Shown here piece after piece: positions 26,816 through 39,019 of a stretch of 64,000 nucleotides of DNA (position 1 is the first letter of the stretch; each line of letters opens with the position of its first letter). The stretch is taken from positions 620,001 through 684,000 of the forward strand of contig CM066304.1 of NCBI GenBank assembly GCA_033807695.1, read 5' to 3'. The DNA comes from Daedaleopsis sinensis (taxonomy: Eukaryota > Basidiomycota > Agaricomycetes > Polyporales > Polyporaceae). The position numbers and the translations under genes were made by a program. The notes under the pieces are model-generated. The model searched no databases and was not told the DNA's origin. It saw nothing but the letters and a program-made list of their open reading frames with translations.

Positions 26816-27563
26816 ATTAGAGCGAGCGAGGAGGGGGGAAGGTCTAAGGAATAAACAGTCAAGTTATTCTCTCGCACACGGATGACAGTCCGGGTAAGTA
26901 ACGGGGACGTACCAATTAATCAAGTAAGATGAGATCGAACGGGAGCAACAACACAAATAGCCCCCTCCGGAGAGCGAAAGAGCAATACAGTCAAGGGAGC
27001 GACGAAGCGGAGGAGTTGCTGGAGGACGAGAGGAAGACAGAAGAGAGGATGACAGTCGGACTTTTGTATACAGTAGGGCGCGCTCACTGCCATCAAACTG
27101 TCGATATCTATCTTGCGCCGCCGTGCGGCCATTCCGGCACGAAGCTGGCTGCTGTACCGCCTCATTCCGCGGCTATGTCACTACATACTTACCCTCTTCC
27201 TCCCTCTTCCTCGGACCTCCTCCTCCTCCCCCACTGCGGTCATCGCTCAGCATGCATGTGTGCTGCCACCTACACACAACGCTGACGGCTCACTTTTGAG
27301 CTCTGAGATCTGAGAGGGCAAGAGTATAGAACATACGAAGTCGAGCCGGATGAGTGTGCGCCGTGATATGAGCGAAGTGATGGCAGGTGTTAAGGGCAAC
27401 CGGTAACCGCAGCAGTGGCAGAGTAGATGATAGCAGCACAGCCACGCTGCTAATCGCTTACGGGCGGCTGAAATCCCCGGACTTGCAGTGCTAGTACTAC
27501 TTAAGTCCGATAGCTATTCTTGGGCTATTCCCTGGTATTCCTACACATCTATGTCCTTGCTTT
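26816..27563. other. Intergenic, no gene recognised
   Basis: Upstream region of the wall-protein gene and 3' side of dehydrogenase copy 1. The last 80 bases (from about 27485) are similar to the 3' flank of dehydrogenase copy 2 (from about 37965), showing that the duplicated segment extends beyond the coding part. Confidence 0.5.
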
Positions 27564-28480
27564 TCACCATGCAACGTGCTCCCCCTGGTGGTTGATAAAC
27601 TCGCCAGAATTGGCCGGCGTGAGCCCAGATACCACTTTGAGAACTCCGGACACACCGACGGAGACAGGGAACATGGCGGCCTCCCCGCCCATGTCTACGG
27701 GGTTCGGTGACGAACGTGAGCATGGCACACATCCAGATATCATAACAAAGGACTCCGTGCTCACCGGTTTGCAGCCAGCCAGGACAGATGGACACCACCG
27801 TGATGTCCGGGCGTTCTCTCGCCTGCTTGACGGTCTGTCAAGGACGAGATCAGTTAGCTCATTCATGTCTGTACGCTGGAGGTAGCGGGTGAGACGTACG
27901 AGCATGTTCAGCGCAGCCTTGGAGATACTATAGGAGGCACCGCGCGCGCCTCCATCCTTCCAAGCCTTGCTCCCCAACGTGCTCGAGATGTTCACAATCG
28001 TCTTCTTCGTGCTCTTCTCAACGAACGGCAAGAAGACCTGGGAGACGTACGCGGGCCCGGAGACGTTGGTCTTCAGGATCTTCTCCAGTACATCGATGTC
28101 GATCGAGTACGCCAAGTCCTCCTCGGCGATGCCAGCGTTGTTGATAAGGTAGTCGATCCCGCCGTCAGGCCCGAGGATCCCCGCGACGTCACTCGCGGCC
28201 TTGCGGACGGACTCGCGGTCGGTCGCATCGAGGCTCACGACGTGCAGCGTGCCCTTGCCGCCGTTCCCCAGGGCATGCAACGCGGTGGCCTTGGCTGGGT
28301 CCCGGACGGTGCCGATGATGGTGTTCGAAGGGTTCTGGAGAAGCTGCTTCGCCGACTCCAACCCGATTCCACGGTTGGCCCTTAAGAAGGCGTGTAAGCA
28401 CCGAAAGAAAGAGTCGTCTGCTCATAGCAAGTCGATACGCACCCAGTGATAAGCCAGACGGTTGCTGCAGCGGTAGACAT
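27564..28480 (-). CDS. Short-chain dehydrogenase/reductase (copy 1)
   Basis: NAD(P)-dependent oxidoreductase of the classical SDR fold, similar to fungal C-factor/carbonyl-reductase-like proteins. Four exons (28480-28443, 28380-27900, 27834-27765, 27694-27564) give 239 residues. Motifs: VWLITGANRGIGLE (cofactor loop), IDYLINNAG, IVNISSTLGS (catalytic Ser region), YSISKAALNML (catalytic Tyr-x3-Lys), VSICPGWLQTDMGG and the C-terminal SGEFINHQGEHVAW. The second copy at 38043-38964 has the same intron positions and nearly the same intron sequences, so the duplication is fairly recent. A TATA element lies about 100 nt upstream. The substrate cannot be predicted. Confidence 0.93.
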
Positions 28481-28579
28481 TTTCAGTGTGAGGTGGGGTA
28501 AGTCAAGGGTAAGTGGTTACTCGAATTTTGTGAAATGGGTAGGGTTAGGTAGTTACTCGACTTTCGAGATCGCTGTACT

Positions 28580-28594
28580 TATATATATATATAC
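28580..28594 (-). promoter_or_regulatory. TATA element of dehydrogenase copy 1
   Basis: A 15-bp TA-dinucleotide run lies about 100 nt before the start codon. At the equivalent place copy 2 has only TATATA (39021-39026), so the run has expanded here or contracted there. Confidence 0.5.
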
Positions 28595-29480
28595 ATGCCT
28601 CCACTCACTCAGTCCACTCAAAGTCCACTGGAAGGCCTCCGCCGCGCTGACGCGGCTTCTGACAAGTTCGCTCGCTCGTCTGTGTCAGCAATCTGAGATC
28701 GAGTGCCCACGGAGCGCCTTGTGGGTTGCCGATCCTGCTCTGGCGTCGATGATGGTCATCGATTCAACTCCCTAAACTCTTTCTTCAAATTCAATAGAGC
28801 GTACGTATCTGCTGCAGGAATTCTCGAAATTTCCTAAAGCTTTATAATGAGATTTAACATGTGGAGGAGAGTTGGTTTGCACGAAGTGGCCTCCGTAGTG
28901 CTTGGTTGATGACACCGCGACCCCAGACGATAGTTGGGCGGGTGGGGATGCTGACTCAGTATGACAAGCACTGCGCACACACTGGGAGATCAATCTAGTT
29001 TCTTTTCCGAACAGTTGAGGACGGGCCCGAGCGAGGGCAGCAGCCTTATATGGTCGACCTCCGGGCAGATTTCTTATGAGGTGGAGCGTCGAATTACACG
29101 CTCGAGAGCGCGTTTCATCAGCAAAAGTGCAACGGTCATCTCCTGCATTGCGGGAATTGCCCAGATCCACCCTAATCGGGCGGACGCGCGCTGCGGACAA
29201 TGCACCGCGCGCGGGGGCGCTGACGGTGGGACCGCGCAATAGAGGGCCCGTATCGTGCAGGTGCACACGACGCAGGGGGGCGAATGTGCTGAATCGTGTT
29301 GCCACGCAATGCTGCCTAGTCCGGGATCGTTGTAGAGACCGTCAGACCTAGCATACGAGCCGCGGCATGGACCGTGTCGGAGTCCCGAGCAGGCTGGCAC
29401 TGGACCGGTCGGGGTACACACTGGCATATAATGTCTAGATGATGTAACGCAAATGAGACGGTAGTCATAAACTAATGCTA
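28595..29480. other. Intergenic, left flank of the transposon
   Basis: No gene recognised. The left end of the Plavaka element should lie here. I looked for CACT(A/G)-type terminal repeats matching the far side and could not identify a convincing pair. Confidence 0.4.
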
Positions 29481-32400
29481 CTAGTACATGTTGAACCCAG
29501 CGTCACCAAAGAGAGCGTCGTCGTTGTCGGGACCCTCGTCGTCCACGTCGTCCGCATCAATGTCGTCCAGGGGCTCATATTCGTCGTCCTCGCCATACTC
29601 AGAAGATACATATCCGTAATCCACCAATTCATCCTCGTCGTCTGACCCCGAATCGCTGCTTTGACCCGCTGCCAGGTCATCGTGGTCATCGTCGTCCCCG
29701 GCTGCCCCCGCCATGTCGCCGAAAAGGTTTGTTGCGCCATCGGTGCGGGTGGACACGTCGTTGCTGATAGTACTAGTCCGCCGATGGCCTATCCCGCCGC
29801 CTAAGTATCGCATAAACATGTCTCGGTCAACAAAACTTAAACAAAAATCTGTCAGCTGAGACTCACGCGATATACCAACTCGGAGCCCGTGTACTCACAA
29901 ATTCATGTAATGATAGCGCCATTCCTCATGTTCCTCGGGGTCGTCGTCCTCACCTCGGTGGACTTCAAGAGCACCCAATGGAGCCTGTTGCACAGGCCGG
30001 GTCCCATGAGCGAATGCCGGGATGATGTGGGCTCCGCGTAGAACATCCTCAGGTGCTATGAAACCATACCCGCCGTCGTCATCCCCCCACTTCAGGCGAT
30101 GTAGTCTACAAGCGGAGAAGCCGCCCCGGACGCTGGTGTCGAGATCAAACCAGCGCACCCAAAGGACATGTTCTCGCTGAAGCGGGGAGTCTTCGGCGCC
30201 GGTAAGATCGGCGCCGGCATGGTAGACGTTGGCGTGGAAGATACCCAAGACACGAGCGTATAGGTACTGATGGTGGTCTGGGTCAGGGGAATACATTATG
30301 ATGTCAGGGTGGGTGCTAGGATTGATGGTGTCCTGGTCGCGGCGCATATCATAGCTCGTGTAGTTGACGCGGAGGGTCTTGTGGGAGTAGATCTTGTTCA
30401 ATCGAATGCGAACTGACTGGAGTTCGGTGCCACTGGGCTTGTAGTCGTCAGGAAGTGTGTGGCCACCGGGCAGACGACGCAGTAAGTGAGTCTTGAGCCG
30501 AATGAGGAAGTCGTGACATGCTGGATCGGCGGCGTGCTCGACGAGGAATTGCTGCACGTCTATCGAATTGCGCTGTTCATCAGATATCTGAAACCGAACT
30601 TCGGCCGGTGCGGATGGCAGGGGCTCGCATGATGTCGTGGATAGACGGTGGTTTTGGTAGACCTGTTTGCGCAGGCCCGGCTGGCGCGCCTTCCTAGAGG
30701 GCTTGTGCGACAGTACCGCGCCTCCTATCTTATGGAGTACATGTTGGCGATGTATGTGTTGGGTGATTTGGGCGACCATCTTCGCATTTTTGTTGGTACG
30801 CGCATAGAAGCTCTTCGGTCGTCGGTGCTCAAGTTCTCCCTGTGGTCACTTCGATGAGTATCATAAAGCACATACAATGTCAATACGTACAGTCTGCGAT
30901 GTTGTATTGTCGGTCGTTCCGAATAGCCTGATAGAGCGGACGTAGTCGGCGAGGCGATGCCACTTGTACGTGATAAGGTTGAAGATCTTCGTGGTCGCGG
31001 AAGGTTTGCGCGGTGGCTGTGGCGCCAGCTCGGGGTGCACCCCAGGAGCTGCGCGAGCCTTTGCCTGACGTGCTTGGCGCTGTTGAGTCTCCTTCGGGAG
31101 CTCTTTCGTAACGTACAGAGGGCATACTTGTTTGAGAAACTTTCGCATCGCTACGCCCAACGTTCGCGTAGCCATCTCGAATGTAGTGAGAGTCGAGTCG
31201 GAGTGCAACCTCAGCTTGGCCAGGGCATGCCACGTGGCGAGGCGGAACAGCAAGGTGAGCACGACGTCGTTGACACTCTTGGGCAAAAGGTTTTCGAACA
31301 CTGGGATGGCACACTGTAGGATACTGGCATTAGCTTTGATATCATGGGAGACTGTAAGGGGCGCTGTCTACCTGGAGGATCTGTTCGAAATCACGGGCAG
31401 CCAGTTTCTTCATGGCGGATACATTGTGTCCGAAGCGTCGAATGGTGCGCCGCCCGAATGTAGGGACTAGCGCGAATCTACATGGTTATATATGTCGTCA
31501 GCTTGGTGGCAAAATGCATACGGACAGTGACATACCGCACATCGAGGATCTGGACAACGTTGTCACCGGCTGCAATCAAAATTCGAATGAGGTGTGTGAA
31601 TGTACTTTTCCAGACCCCAAGTTCAAATTCGTGCATCAGGTCCGGTACGAAGAGGTCGTATACACGTCGTCCGAACTCGGCAAATCGAATAGAGAACGCG
31701 CACTGCAGCAATGATTTCAGTTATGCTCAGAAGATCGATCGATGGAGGTACCCAACTGACACGCGTGGGGTTCGCTGATGTCTGCCCGACTGGCGTCTTC
31801 TTGATCGTTGCGCTGTCCGGCGACGTCCCTTTGGTGAATATCCAGTTGCGCACTTCTGCGATCCATGAATGTGTGCGCTCATCATCTTGTCGAAGGTGTT
31901 GTGTGCGGCGATCGAGGTCACGCTGACTACCCATGTCCACGATCTCGTGTTTCTCGACCAGACAGTCGGGGCAGGGGCATCTCGCGAGTTGCTTGAGACA
32001 TGCTATGAGACACCTATATATAGGGTCTACAGTCAGCGAGATCGAGGTGCGAGGCAACAGAACGGGACTGACTTTTCAGGGTAGTCCGCAGAGTATGTGA
32101 ATATACGGGGAAAGATTCGCCGGAGGATGCCATCACCGCACATCACGAGCATGCCGTGACGGAAAGCGTGCATGAAGTCCGGGTCGAGCAGGAGGAGCCA
32201 GATTTGTTGCATCAAGTCTTGCTTCAACAAGCGTAGGACCGCAGCTGAAGGAGGCTCTCCATATATGCGCCTGTACGTTTCGTGAATCGTTGTTGCGGAT
32301 AGCTAGATGCCCATGTGAGTAAATATGTGATGTGGGGAGCAAGTCGCCACTTACCGCGGGGATGTAGGCAAGATGATGCGCCGCGAACATGCTCGGCTTG

Positions 32401-33803
32401 ATGCGGAGGTATTTAGTGAGATTGCCGAACCATACGTAGATGGGCCACAACGAGGCTGTCCCGAAGTTGGTGAGATGTGTAGAGTCGGAGTACACCAGAA
32501 CAGGGGCGATAGCGTACTCCAAATTGTCAGAGTCGCCCGGTTGGCGGCCTGCGGCCTCGATGGCCTCATGCTCAACATTCATGGCGTCGGAGTTGTAGAT
32601 CTCGGAGTAGAGTCGGTCATCGGGTGGAGAAGGGGCGGATTGGGATGGCAACGAGTGACGATGAAATAGTTTGAAGGGGATCCAATGATAACGGTGCGAA
32701 ATTGTGTCCTCGCATGCATCGCGAATGAGGGTGGTGAGTTTCCGTGTCCAGATCCCTGTAACTGAGAAGATGGGTGCCACATCCTCGGACTTATGGGAGG
32801 ACTTCTCTTTTGGCATGCGGAGATCCACGGAGACTTCGTGCCATCCATCGTCCTTGTGAAATGCCCTTGAAGATGTCGAGTATTCGTCTAGGCGCCTGTG
32901 CTCGCGGTCAACGCTAAAGCCTGTGAGGTCGTCCTTGTCGAACTCGGGCTGCGTGAGAACATCGTCGACCAGACGCTGCAGTTCACCCTTTGATTTTGTG
33001 TTGGAACCAGTATACTGCCACTCCATGAGCTTGAAGGTAGACCAATTGAGAAACGGGGCGTAGCTCTTCGCGGCGACGTTGTGTGCATCGCGTGCTAGAC
33101 TGGATAGAATTTTGCCGAAGGGTCGTAGCGGTGATGATTCGTCTGAGGTGCTCGGAGGTTGAATGTGCGAGGGCGCATTGACGAAGGCATGGAGGGGCAA
33201 GCTCTCCTCGGGGTCGTGTTGCGGCAGTTTGGTATAGCGCCTATAGACGCCGAATTGATTAAGTGACGTTTCAATGGGGGGCGGGGCCATGGCGAGGGGC
33301 GATGGCGGAGGTGGGTAGGCATCAGATGAGTCCGGGACGTCCTCAACTGTCACTGGAGGACACTTCGCAGGTGGAGGGGGGCGGGGTAGATGCATTGGGA
33401 GGCCAGCTAGCGAGGTGGGCACCATATCCTTGAGCCTTGCTGGAGCTCGACGCAGACGACCGGAACGACTGGCTGAGGGTGTGGCCACAAGCTCCATTGA
33501 GAATGCAAAGGCCTAGTGAAGGATGGGTGAGTACTACTGCAGGCAAACCGATATGATGGAGTCAAGACTCACCGCCTGCCGCTCCCGCTCCTCAGCCACC
33601 TCCCGTTCTCTCTTCGCCGCTGCTGCCCGTCGCCGCTCCGTGTCTTGCAGGTGTTTGTTCATTGCCGCTGCACGGGCCTGTTGGCGATTGTCGACATGTT
33701 GGCTAAGATTTGTGAGCAGGTTGCGAGCCTTCTTGCATGTCGCCTGATGTTGATGTAGTCGTTCGTACTTCTGGCCGCAGCCGTTACAGGCCGTCTTGAC
33801 CAT
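29481..33803 (-). CDS. Plavaka-family transposase
   Basis: Transposase of the Plavaka group of CACTA-like/KDZ-related DNA transposons found in basidiomycetes. The likely start at 33803 gives MVKTACNGCGQKYERL, a zinc-finger-like N-terminus (Cys-x2-Cys, later His and Cys). A charged helix follows, then the core domain in the exon 33497-32133 with APVLVYSDSTHL, ASLWPIYVWFGNLTKYLR, FMHAFRHGMLVMCGDGILRR and FTYSADYPEK. Further exons give RCPCPDCLVEKHE, VPDLMHEFELGVWKS, LLFRLATWHALAKLRLHS and the C-terminal DMFMRYLGGGIGH. The last block is followed by a very acidic tail rich in Asp and Glu. No internal stop was needed in the frames joined, so the gene looks intact. Exact introns were not all resolved. 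Confidence in the family is high from these motifs. Confidence 0.87.
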
Positions 33804-34146
33804 GAGTAGAGCACAGACAAGATATAGAACCCAATACACTCGCATATTGAAGGGGGTGGGGATATCGTACAGGTGAGGGGAAGCGCGAAAGACGTTGGAG
33901 TCCACCGGCGAGCTCGACTTGCAGCAGGAAATGCCACGTGCGTGCTCTCGTTTTGGCGGGCTGCCTGATTTGGTAGGATAAGCGCCATATTGGGACATTG
34001 CCTTTGAACTCAGCGGGGGCTTCTACGCTCTCTCCACCCGCCGCATACAAAACCCCCTCCTCCCCCCAGTCTGCTCTCTACGTCTTTCTCTCCTCTTCCT
34101 CTCACCGTCGAACTCGACTACAACACCCCCCAGTCCCGCTTCGCAC
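33804..34146. promoter_or_regulatory. Divergent promoter region of the transposon genes
   Basis: The 343 bp between the transposase start (minus) and the DUF6698-like gene start (plus) must contain both promoters. The right half is strongly CT-rich on the plus strand (34040-34130), a common fungal leader composition. No clear TATA element. Confidence 0.5.
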
Positions 34147-36647
34147 ATGAGTAAGGACAAAGACAAGAAGAAGGCTGCCAGCCAGGTTGCAGAGTGAGTG
34201 CTGCGCACTTCACTCAGATAAACTATAAAAGTGCATATAGTCAGCTAACACTCCAGCAGGGCCCTTCCCACTCCACCACATCGCCCTCGAGGAGTCTCGA
34301 AATCATCTCAAGGTCCTCCCAAGCCCGCGAAGACACACGCTACCCCAAACAACTCTCACCCCCGCCCCAGCAAGCCTGCGCCTGCGTCTAACTCGAAGAC
34401 CACCTTGAAAACTTACAACGCGAAGGTCCACAACGACCTCGAAGCACAGATTGAAAAACTGCAGGCCCTCTCGAAGGAGCAGAAGCAGCTACAGGCGAGC
34501 GCACCACCCACTTCCCGCTTTGCCGTTGTCTCTACACCCGGCCCATCCCGCCGTCGCTCCCGCACCCGCTCACCTCCTCGTCGGGATCGATCACGCTCCA
34601 TGAGCCCCGCTGCTCGCCGAGGCAATCAGCAGGCACTCGACATTCGATCTCGCCATCGTCCTGGTGGTTCCTCGCCGCATGAGCCGTCTCAGAATCCCGA
34701 GACCATGTCCCTCATTTCCGCAGGGGATCACAACCTTGAGATCCAAACCAACGCCCTCGCAATCGCACACACCGAGCTGGCAGAGATGGAATCAGATGAA
34801 GACGCCGACATGGACGAGGACACGGAAGAGGGGGATGGCGTCGATCAAGCGGACGACGACGATTTCGCCACGGACGCTGATGCAGATGACCTCACCCCTG
34901 CCATGTTCGAGAAGCTGATTCAAGAGCTCCGTGCCGCCAAGTCGAGGTGTCATCGCATCAAGTACCTTCGAACTACTGTGTAGATGTTGCAAGCTGCTAA
35001 CTACTGTACTACAGGACCACAAACACACCGGCAGACCACCTGAAGGGTACCTCAAGACGACTTATATGTGTACATGGTCCCCACTGGGACTACGGGGCCA
35101 TGGCCATCACGGGCCTCTCCATTTTGGCACTAGGGCAGATGAACACGAAAGAGCGCGACGATCGCATTGCGATTGTCGCACGTTTTAGGTATGAATCTAA
35201 TTCCAAGCCGGGTCATGATGATACTGATGCATGCGTACAGTGACATGAAGACTGTGCGCGACCATCTGGCTATGTTTGAAGACCTATGTACCACATTCCC
35301 GATTCTAGACAGTCTCCTCCCATACCTTGTCAAAGACAAGCGCGTCAAGACGATGCAGATTCATGTTATTGCCGAATTCGTACGTATCCCATGCAAATTT
35401 GGTTGGCTCACGAATTCATACAATCAACCCACAGATCGGTCACCACGCCGGTGCCGCGCATTCCTCGCACATCAGCTCCATCCGGACATCTCTGTATAAA
35501 TACTTACGCACTGCCACCACGGCCCACGGCAGGGTCATCAAACCTCTCAAATCGGACGAATGTGACGCCGAGCGCAACTTTGGCTACCACTCGCTTTGCA
35601 CCGGTCGACTTTGGACCCCCATAGATCGCATTGCCGAGTTCGACGCTGACCCCGAGCGGTAAGCACTCTCAGCGAGCTGCGCAGCGCTCCCCGCTCACTA
35701 ACTGTGTGGTGACAGATACTGTGAGATGATGAACACCCCCAACTCCGAGCGCGCTCTCGCCCTGGCTCAAGCACGGAAGACGATGCCAGCATTCCTTTTT
35801 CATGAGGATGTGGTGGGCCATTACGACGCAAGCAATCCTAGCAACGGTGCTTTCAAGAGCCGCTTTCTCACTGATGTATGTAGAACGCTCCGCGCGCGTG
35901 CTATTCTGATGTGTTGTCACAGCTCTACAGGCACCTCATGACCGGTCCTAGCTCCGCGATTGCAGCGCCTGGAAAAACCGGGAAAGGTCGAGCGACCTTG
36001 TCTCGCAAATGGAGCCTCACAGTGGTTGTGCCAGAGTACCTCGTATATGTCGCATCATTAGTGCGTAATCTCTGCATCGTTGTCAGTAATTGATCACTGA
36101 TACCCCGTTTCATGCCCAGGTCGACTTCATCCTCTCGGACGAGGGGACCTGGAAGGGTTGTGACCCCGGCGGTTCCAAGCAAGTGTTGTACAACGATATG
36201 ACCACGCATGTCAAAGGCGAGTACGAAGACTTTATGTTGGCCCATGACGGCGACATCGAACAGGAAGTGGGCACCCCGGATGAGAATTTATTCGCGTGGG
36301 TGAACTGGTAGGCCTCAGTTTCACTGGCTGTCTTTGCTTACACATCCTGACCGCGCGCCCCCTTGTGTAGGTGGGTCTATGGCACCTCCTTCGGGGACAC
36401 ACACGCCGTCGGCGATTCGTTCACCAGTGACCCTCGCATCCAATCCCAGATCCCCGACACGCGTGCCGAAATCCTTAAGGATGTTGTTAACGTCCGTGAA
36501 GGCCGAGCCCGGGCCCGCGACGCGCGCCGCCTCCTGCGCGAACGCGAATCTTCCCTAACGCCTGTCTCGCGTGAGCCCTCTGTACCCGCTGCCGCTCGCG
36601 CCCCGAACCCGCGTCCCCCATCGCCCATCGAATATGAAGACGAATAG
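34147..36647 (+). CDS. DUF6698-like transposon-associated protein
   Basis: Second gene of the element, function unknown. The ATG at 34147 (MSKDKDKKKAASQVAE) opens a basic, Ser/Pro-rich N-terminal half with an RS-like segment (SRRRSRTRSPPRRDRSRS). A very acidic stretch at about residues 190-230 follows. The folded part, spread over several short exons, reads DHLAMFEDLCTTFPILDSLL, IGHHAGAAHSSHISSIRTSL, ERNFGYHSLCTGRLWTPI, KTMPAFLFHED, SNGAFKSRFLTD joined to LYRHLMTGPSSA, and FILSDEGTWKG. This order and spacing match my recollection of DUF6698, a family often found beside basidiomycete DNA transposons. The chain ends PPSPIEYEDE with stop at 36645-36647, directly before a minisatellite. It may act as a DNA-binding or assembly partner of the transposase; that is inference. 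Confidence 0.72.
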
Positions 36648-36651
36648 TCGG

Positions 36652-36963
36652 GTTGCCCCGCTAGCCCGCATCCTCGTCGCCCCATTCGCCCGCATCCTCA
36701 TCGCCCCGCTAGCACGCATCCTCGTCGTCCCGCTAGCACGCATCCCCGTCGCCCTGTTCGCCCGCATCCTCGTCACCCCGTTCGCCCGCATCCTCGTCAC
36801 CCCGTTCGCCCGCATCCTCGTCGCCCCGCTAGCACGCATCCTCGTCGCCCCGCTAGCACGCATCCCCGTCGCCCTGTTCGCCCGCATCCTCGTCGCCCCG
36901 CTAGCACGCATCCTCGTCGTCCCGCTAGCACGCATCCCCGTCGCCCTGTTCGCCCGCATCCTC
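36652..36963. repeat. 24-bp minisatellite, 13 units
   Basis: Thirteen units of exactly 24 bp follow each other without indel. Units alternate between a GCTAGCAC core and a GTTCGCCC core, each followed by GCATCCTC or GCATCCCC. The period is eight codons and no unit contains a stop in at least one frame on each strand: plus reads xAPLARIL/xALFARIL, minus reads TRMRANGA/TRMRASGA. Degenerate units continue to about 37165. It begins five bases after the stop of the DUF6698-like gene. Confidence 0.95.
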
Positions 36964-38042
36964 GTCGCCTGCTAGCCTGCACCCTCGTCGCCTCGCTGGC
37001 CTGCTTTCTCGTCGCCCGCTGTCCTGCTACACCATCGCCCCGCTCGCCTGCCTCGTCGTCGCCCTGCTACTACCATGTTACTCTGTTGCCCCGCCTCGCT
37101 TGCTACCTTCAAGTTGCCCCGCTCGCCTGCTGTGCCGTTGTCCCACTTGCCTGCTGCGTAGTACCCCATCCTTCCGACTGCCGGATTGTTGCATGTGTTC
37201 GAAGGCTGCAAAGCCCTACTACGTATACGTACGCTGTGTAATGACCAATAATCATCCCATTGCCCCCATGTGTATCTGAGCGTGGACTGCTATGAGCGAT
37301 ACTGTATATAATTACAACTATGTAGGTCGATGCTACTGAAGGCACGCCAATCTACTACATCAACACGTTGCCTCCCGAGTCACCACAACTCCTCGCCATT
37401 CCGCCAATCACGCACACTTACTGCTCGCGTGCGCGGAATTGCAGGAGTCGTGCTGCCGCCCCTTCCATCCGTCCGGATCCGGCGTACACGCAAGGTTCAT
37501 CGGTGCATCCCCTTCAAAACCCTCGATCGGGAGACGTTCTATGTCGTGTGTGCCCTCTGGTGCACACACGATTCCACCGGCAGTTCGCTGATGTTGAAAT
37601 GGTTTTTTTCTGAAATTCCTACTGCAGATGATTGTAGTATATACACAGGTACTTGTAAGTCCCCGGCCTAACAAACCGGAGTGAACGTGCCACCATTCGG
37701 CTGCAGTGAGATTGACCCTGTTGGCCCTCCTCTAGCACAGAGGTGAGTGGTGTATCGCCGAGCCGGAGTGTATATACTACCAGCGGAGTCGCCGTGACTT
37801 GTTTGCATTCATAGATGTATGTTCTTCCTAACGAAGGAGAGGTCTTCTCATGTGAAATGAGAGTCGAGGTTGACGCAAACTCGAATAGCGACTGCGTCTC
37901 ATCGGAGGTTCAACTTGAAAGCAACGGTACCACTGACTCGGACTGCGGACACTATCACGTTACTAGCAGTGCAGTACTGAGTCCGATGGCTATGATTCTT
38001 AGGCTATTCCTACACAAGTATGTACTCTCGATCATGGCCCTT
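36964..38042. other. Degenerate repeat and intergenic sequence
   Basis: Degraded minisatellite units run to about 37165. Beyond that, no gene was recognised. The right end of the transposon should lie here. From about 37965 the sequence is the duplicated 3' flank of dehydrogenase copy 2. Confidence 0.5.
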
Positions 38043-38964
38043 TCACCATGCGACTTGCTCCCCCTGATGGTTGATATACTCGCCAGAATTGGCCGGCGTG
38101 AGTCCATACACCACCTTGAGCACTCCGGACACACCGACGGAGACAGGCAACATGGCGGCTTCTCCGCCCATGTCTATCGGTTCCGGTGACGAACGTGAGC
38201 ATGGCGGCACATCTAGATACCATACAACAAAGGACCCCGTGCTCACCGGTTTGCAGCCAGCCAGGACATATGGCCACCGCCGTGATGTCTGGGCGTTCTC
38301 TCGCCTGCTTGACGGTCTGTCAAGGACGAGATCAGTGCAGTGAGTTCATTCACGTCTGCTAATGTAGCGGGTGAGACGTACGAGCATGTTGAGAGCGGCC
38401 TTGGAGATACTGTAGGAGGCATCGCGCGCGCCCCAGTCTTTCCAAGCCTTGCTCCCCAAGATGCTCGAGATGTTCACGATCGTCTTCTTCGCGCTCTTCT
38501 CAACGAACGGCAAGAACACCTGTGAGACGTACGCGGGCCCGGAGACGTTCGTCTTCAAGATCTTCTCCAGGACATCGATGTCAATCGTGTACGCCGTGTC
38601 TTCTACGAAGATCCCCGCGTTGTTCACGAGGTAGTCGATCCCCCCGTCGGGCCCGAGGATCCCCGCGACGTCGCTCGCGGCCTTGCGGACAGACTCGCGG
38701 TCGGTGGCGTCGAGGCTCACGACGTGCAGCGTGCCCTTCCCCTCTTTCCCCAGAGCATGCAAGGCCGTGACCTTCGCTGGGTCCCGGGCGGTGCCGATGA
38801 TGATGTTCGAAGGCTGCTGGAGCAGCTGCCTGGCCAACTCCAACCCGATTCCACGGTTGGCCCTTCGGAAAGCGTGTAAGCATCGAAAGGGAAGAGTCGT
38901 CTGCATATAGCAAGTTCGATACGTACCCAGTGATAAGCCAGACGGTTGCTGCAGCGGTAGACAT
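38043..38964 (-). CDS. Short-chain dehydrogenase/reductase (copy 2)
   Basis: Second copy of the gene at 27564-28480, same strand and same four-exon layout. It starts MSTAAATVWLITG, then ANRGIGLELARQLLQQ, IDYLVNNAGIF, IVNISSILGSKAW, YSISKAALNML, and ends SGEYINHQGEQVAW. Catalytic Tyr and Lys and the cofactor loop are intact, and splice sites are normal. Most protein differences are conservative (for example STLGS to SILGS and INNAG to VNNAG), which suggests selection is still acting on both. A short TATATA element lies about 57 nt upstream. Function is as for copy 1; the substrate is unknown. Confidence 0.92.
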
Positions 38965-39019
38965 TTTCAGTGTGAGGAGGGGTAGGTTACTGATTACTCG
39001 ACTTTCGAGCTCGCTGTAC

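Larger units (their letters stand above)
29481..36647. mobile_element. Plavaka DNA transposon, two divergent genes
   Basis: Minimal extent of the element, from the transposase stop to the stop of the DUF6698-like gene. The two genes are divergent around a shared 343-bp region. Terminal inverted repeats and a target duplication were not found by eye, so the true ends lie outside these coordinates, between about 28.6 and 38.0 kb. It sits between two duplicated short-chain dehydrogenase genes. Confidence 0.7.

Noticed and set aside
28979..37730. CACT(A/G)-type terminal repeats for the Plavaka element
   Set aside because: CACTGGGAGATC near 28979 and a CAGTGAGATT near 37705 looked promising, but the inner sequences do not match as inverted repeats.
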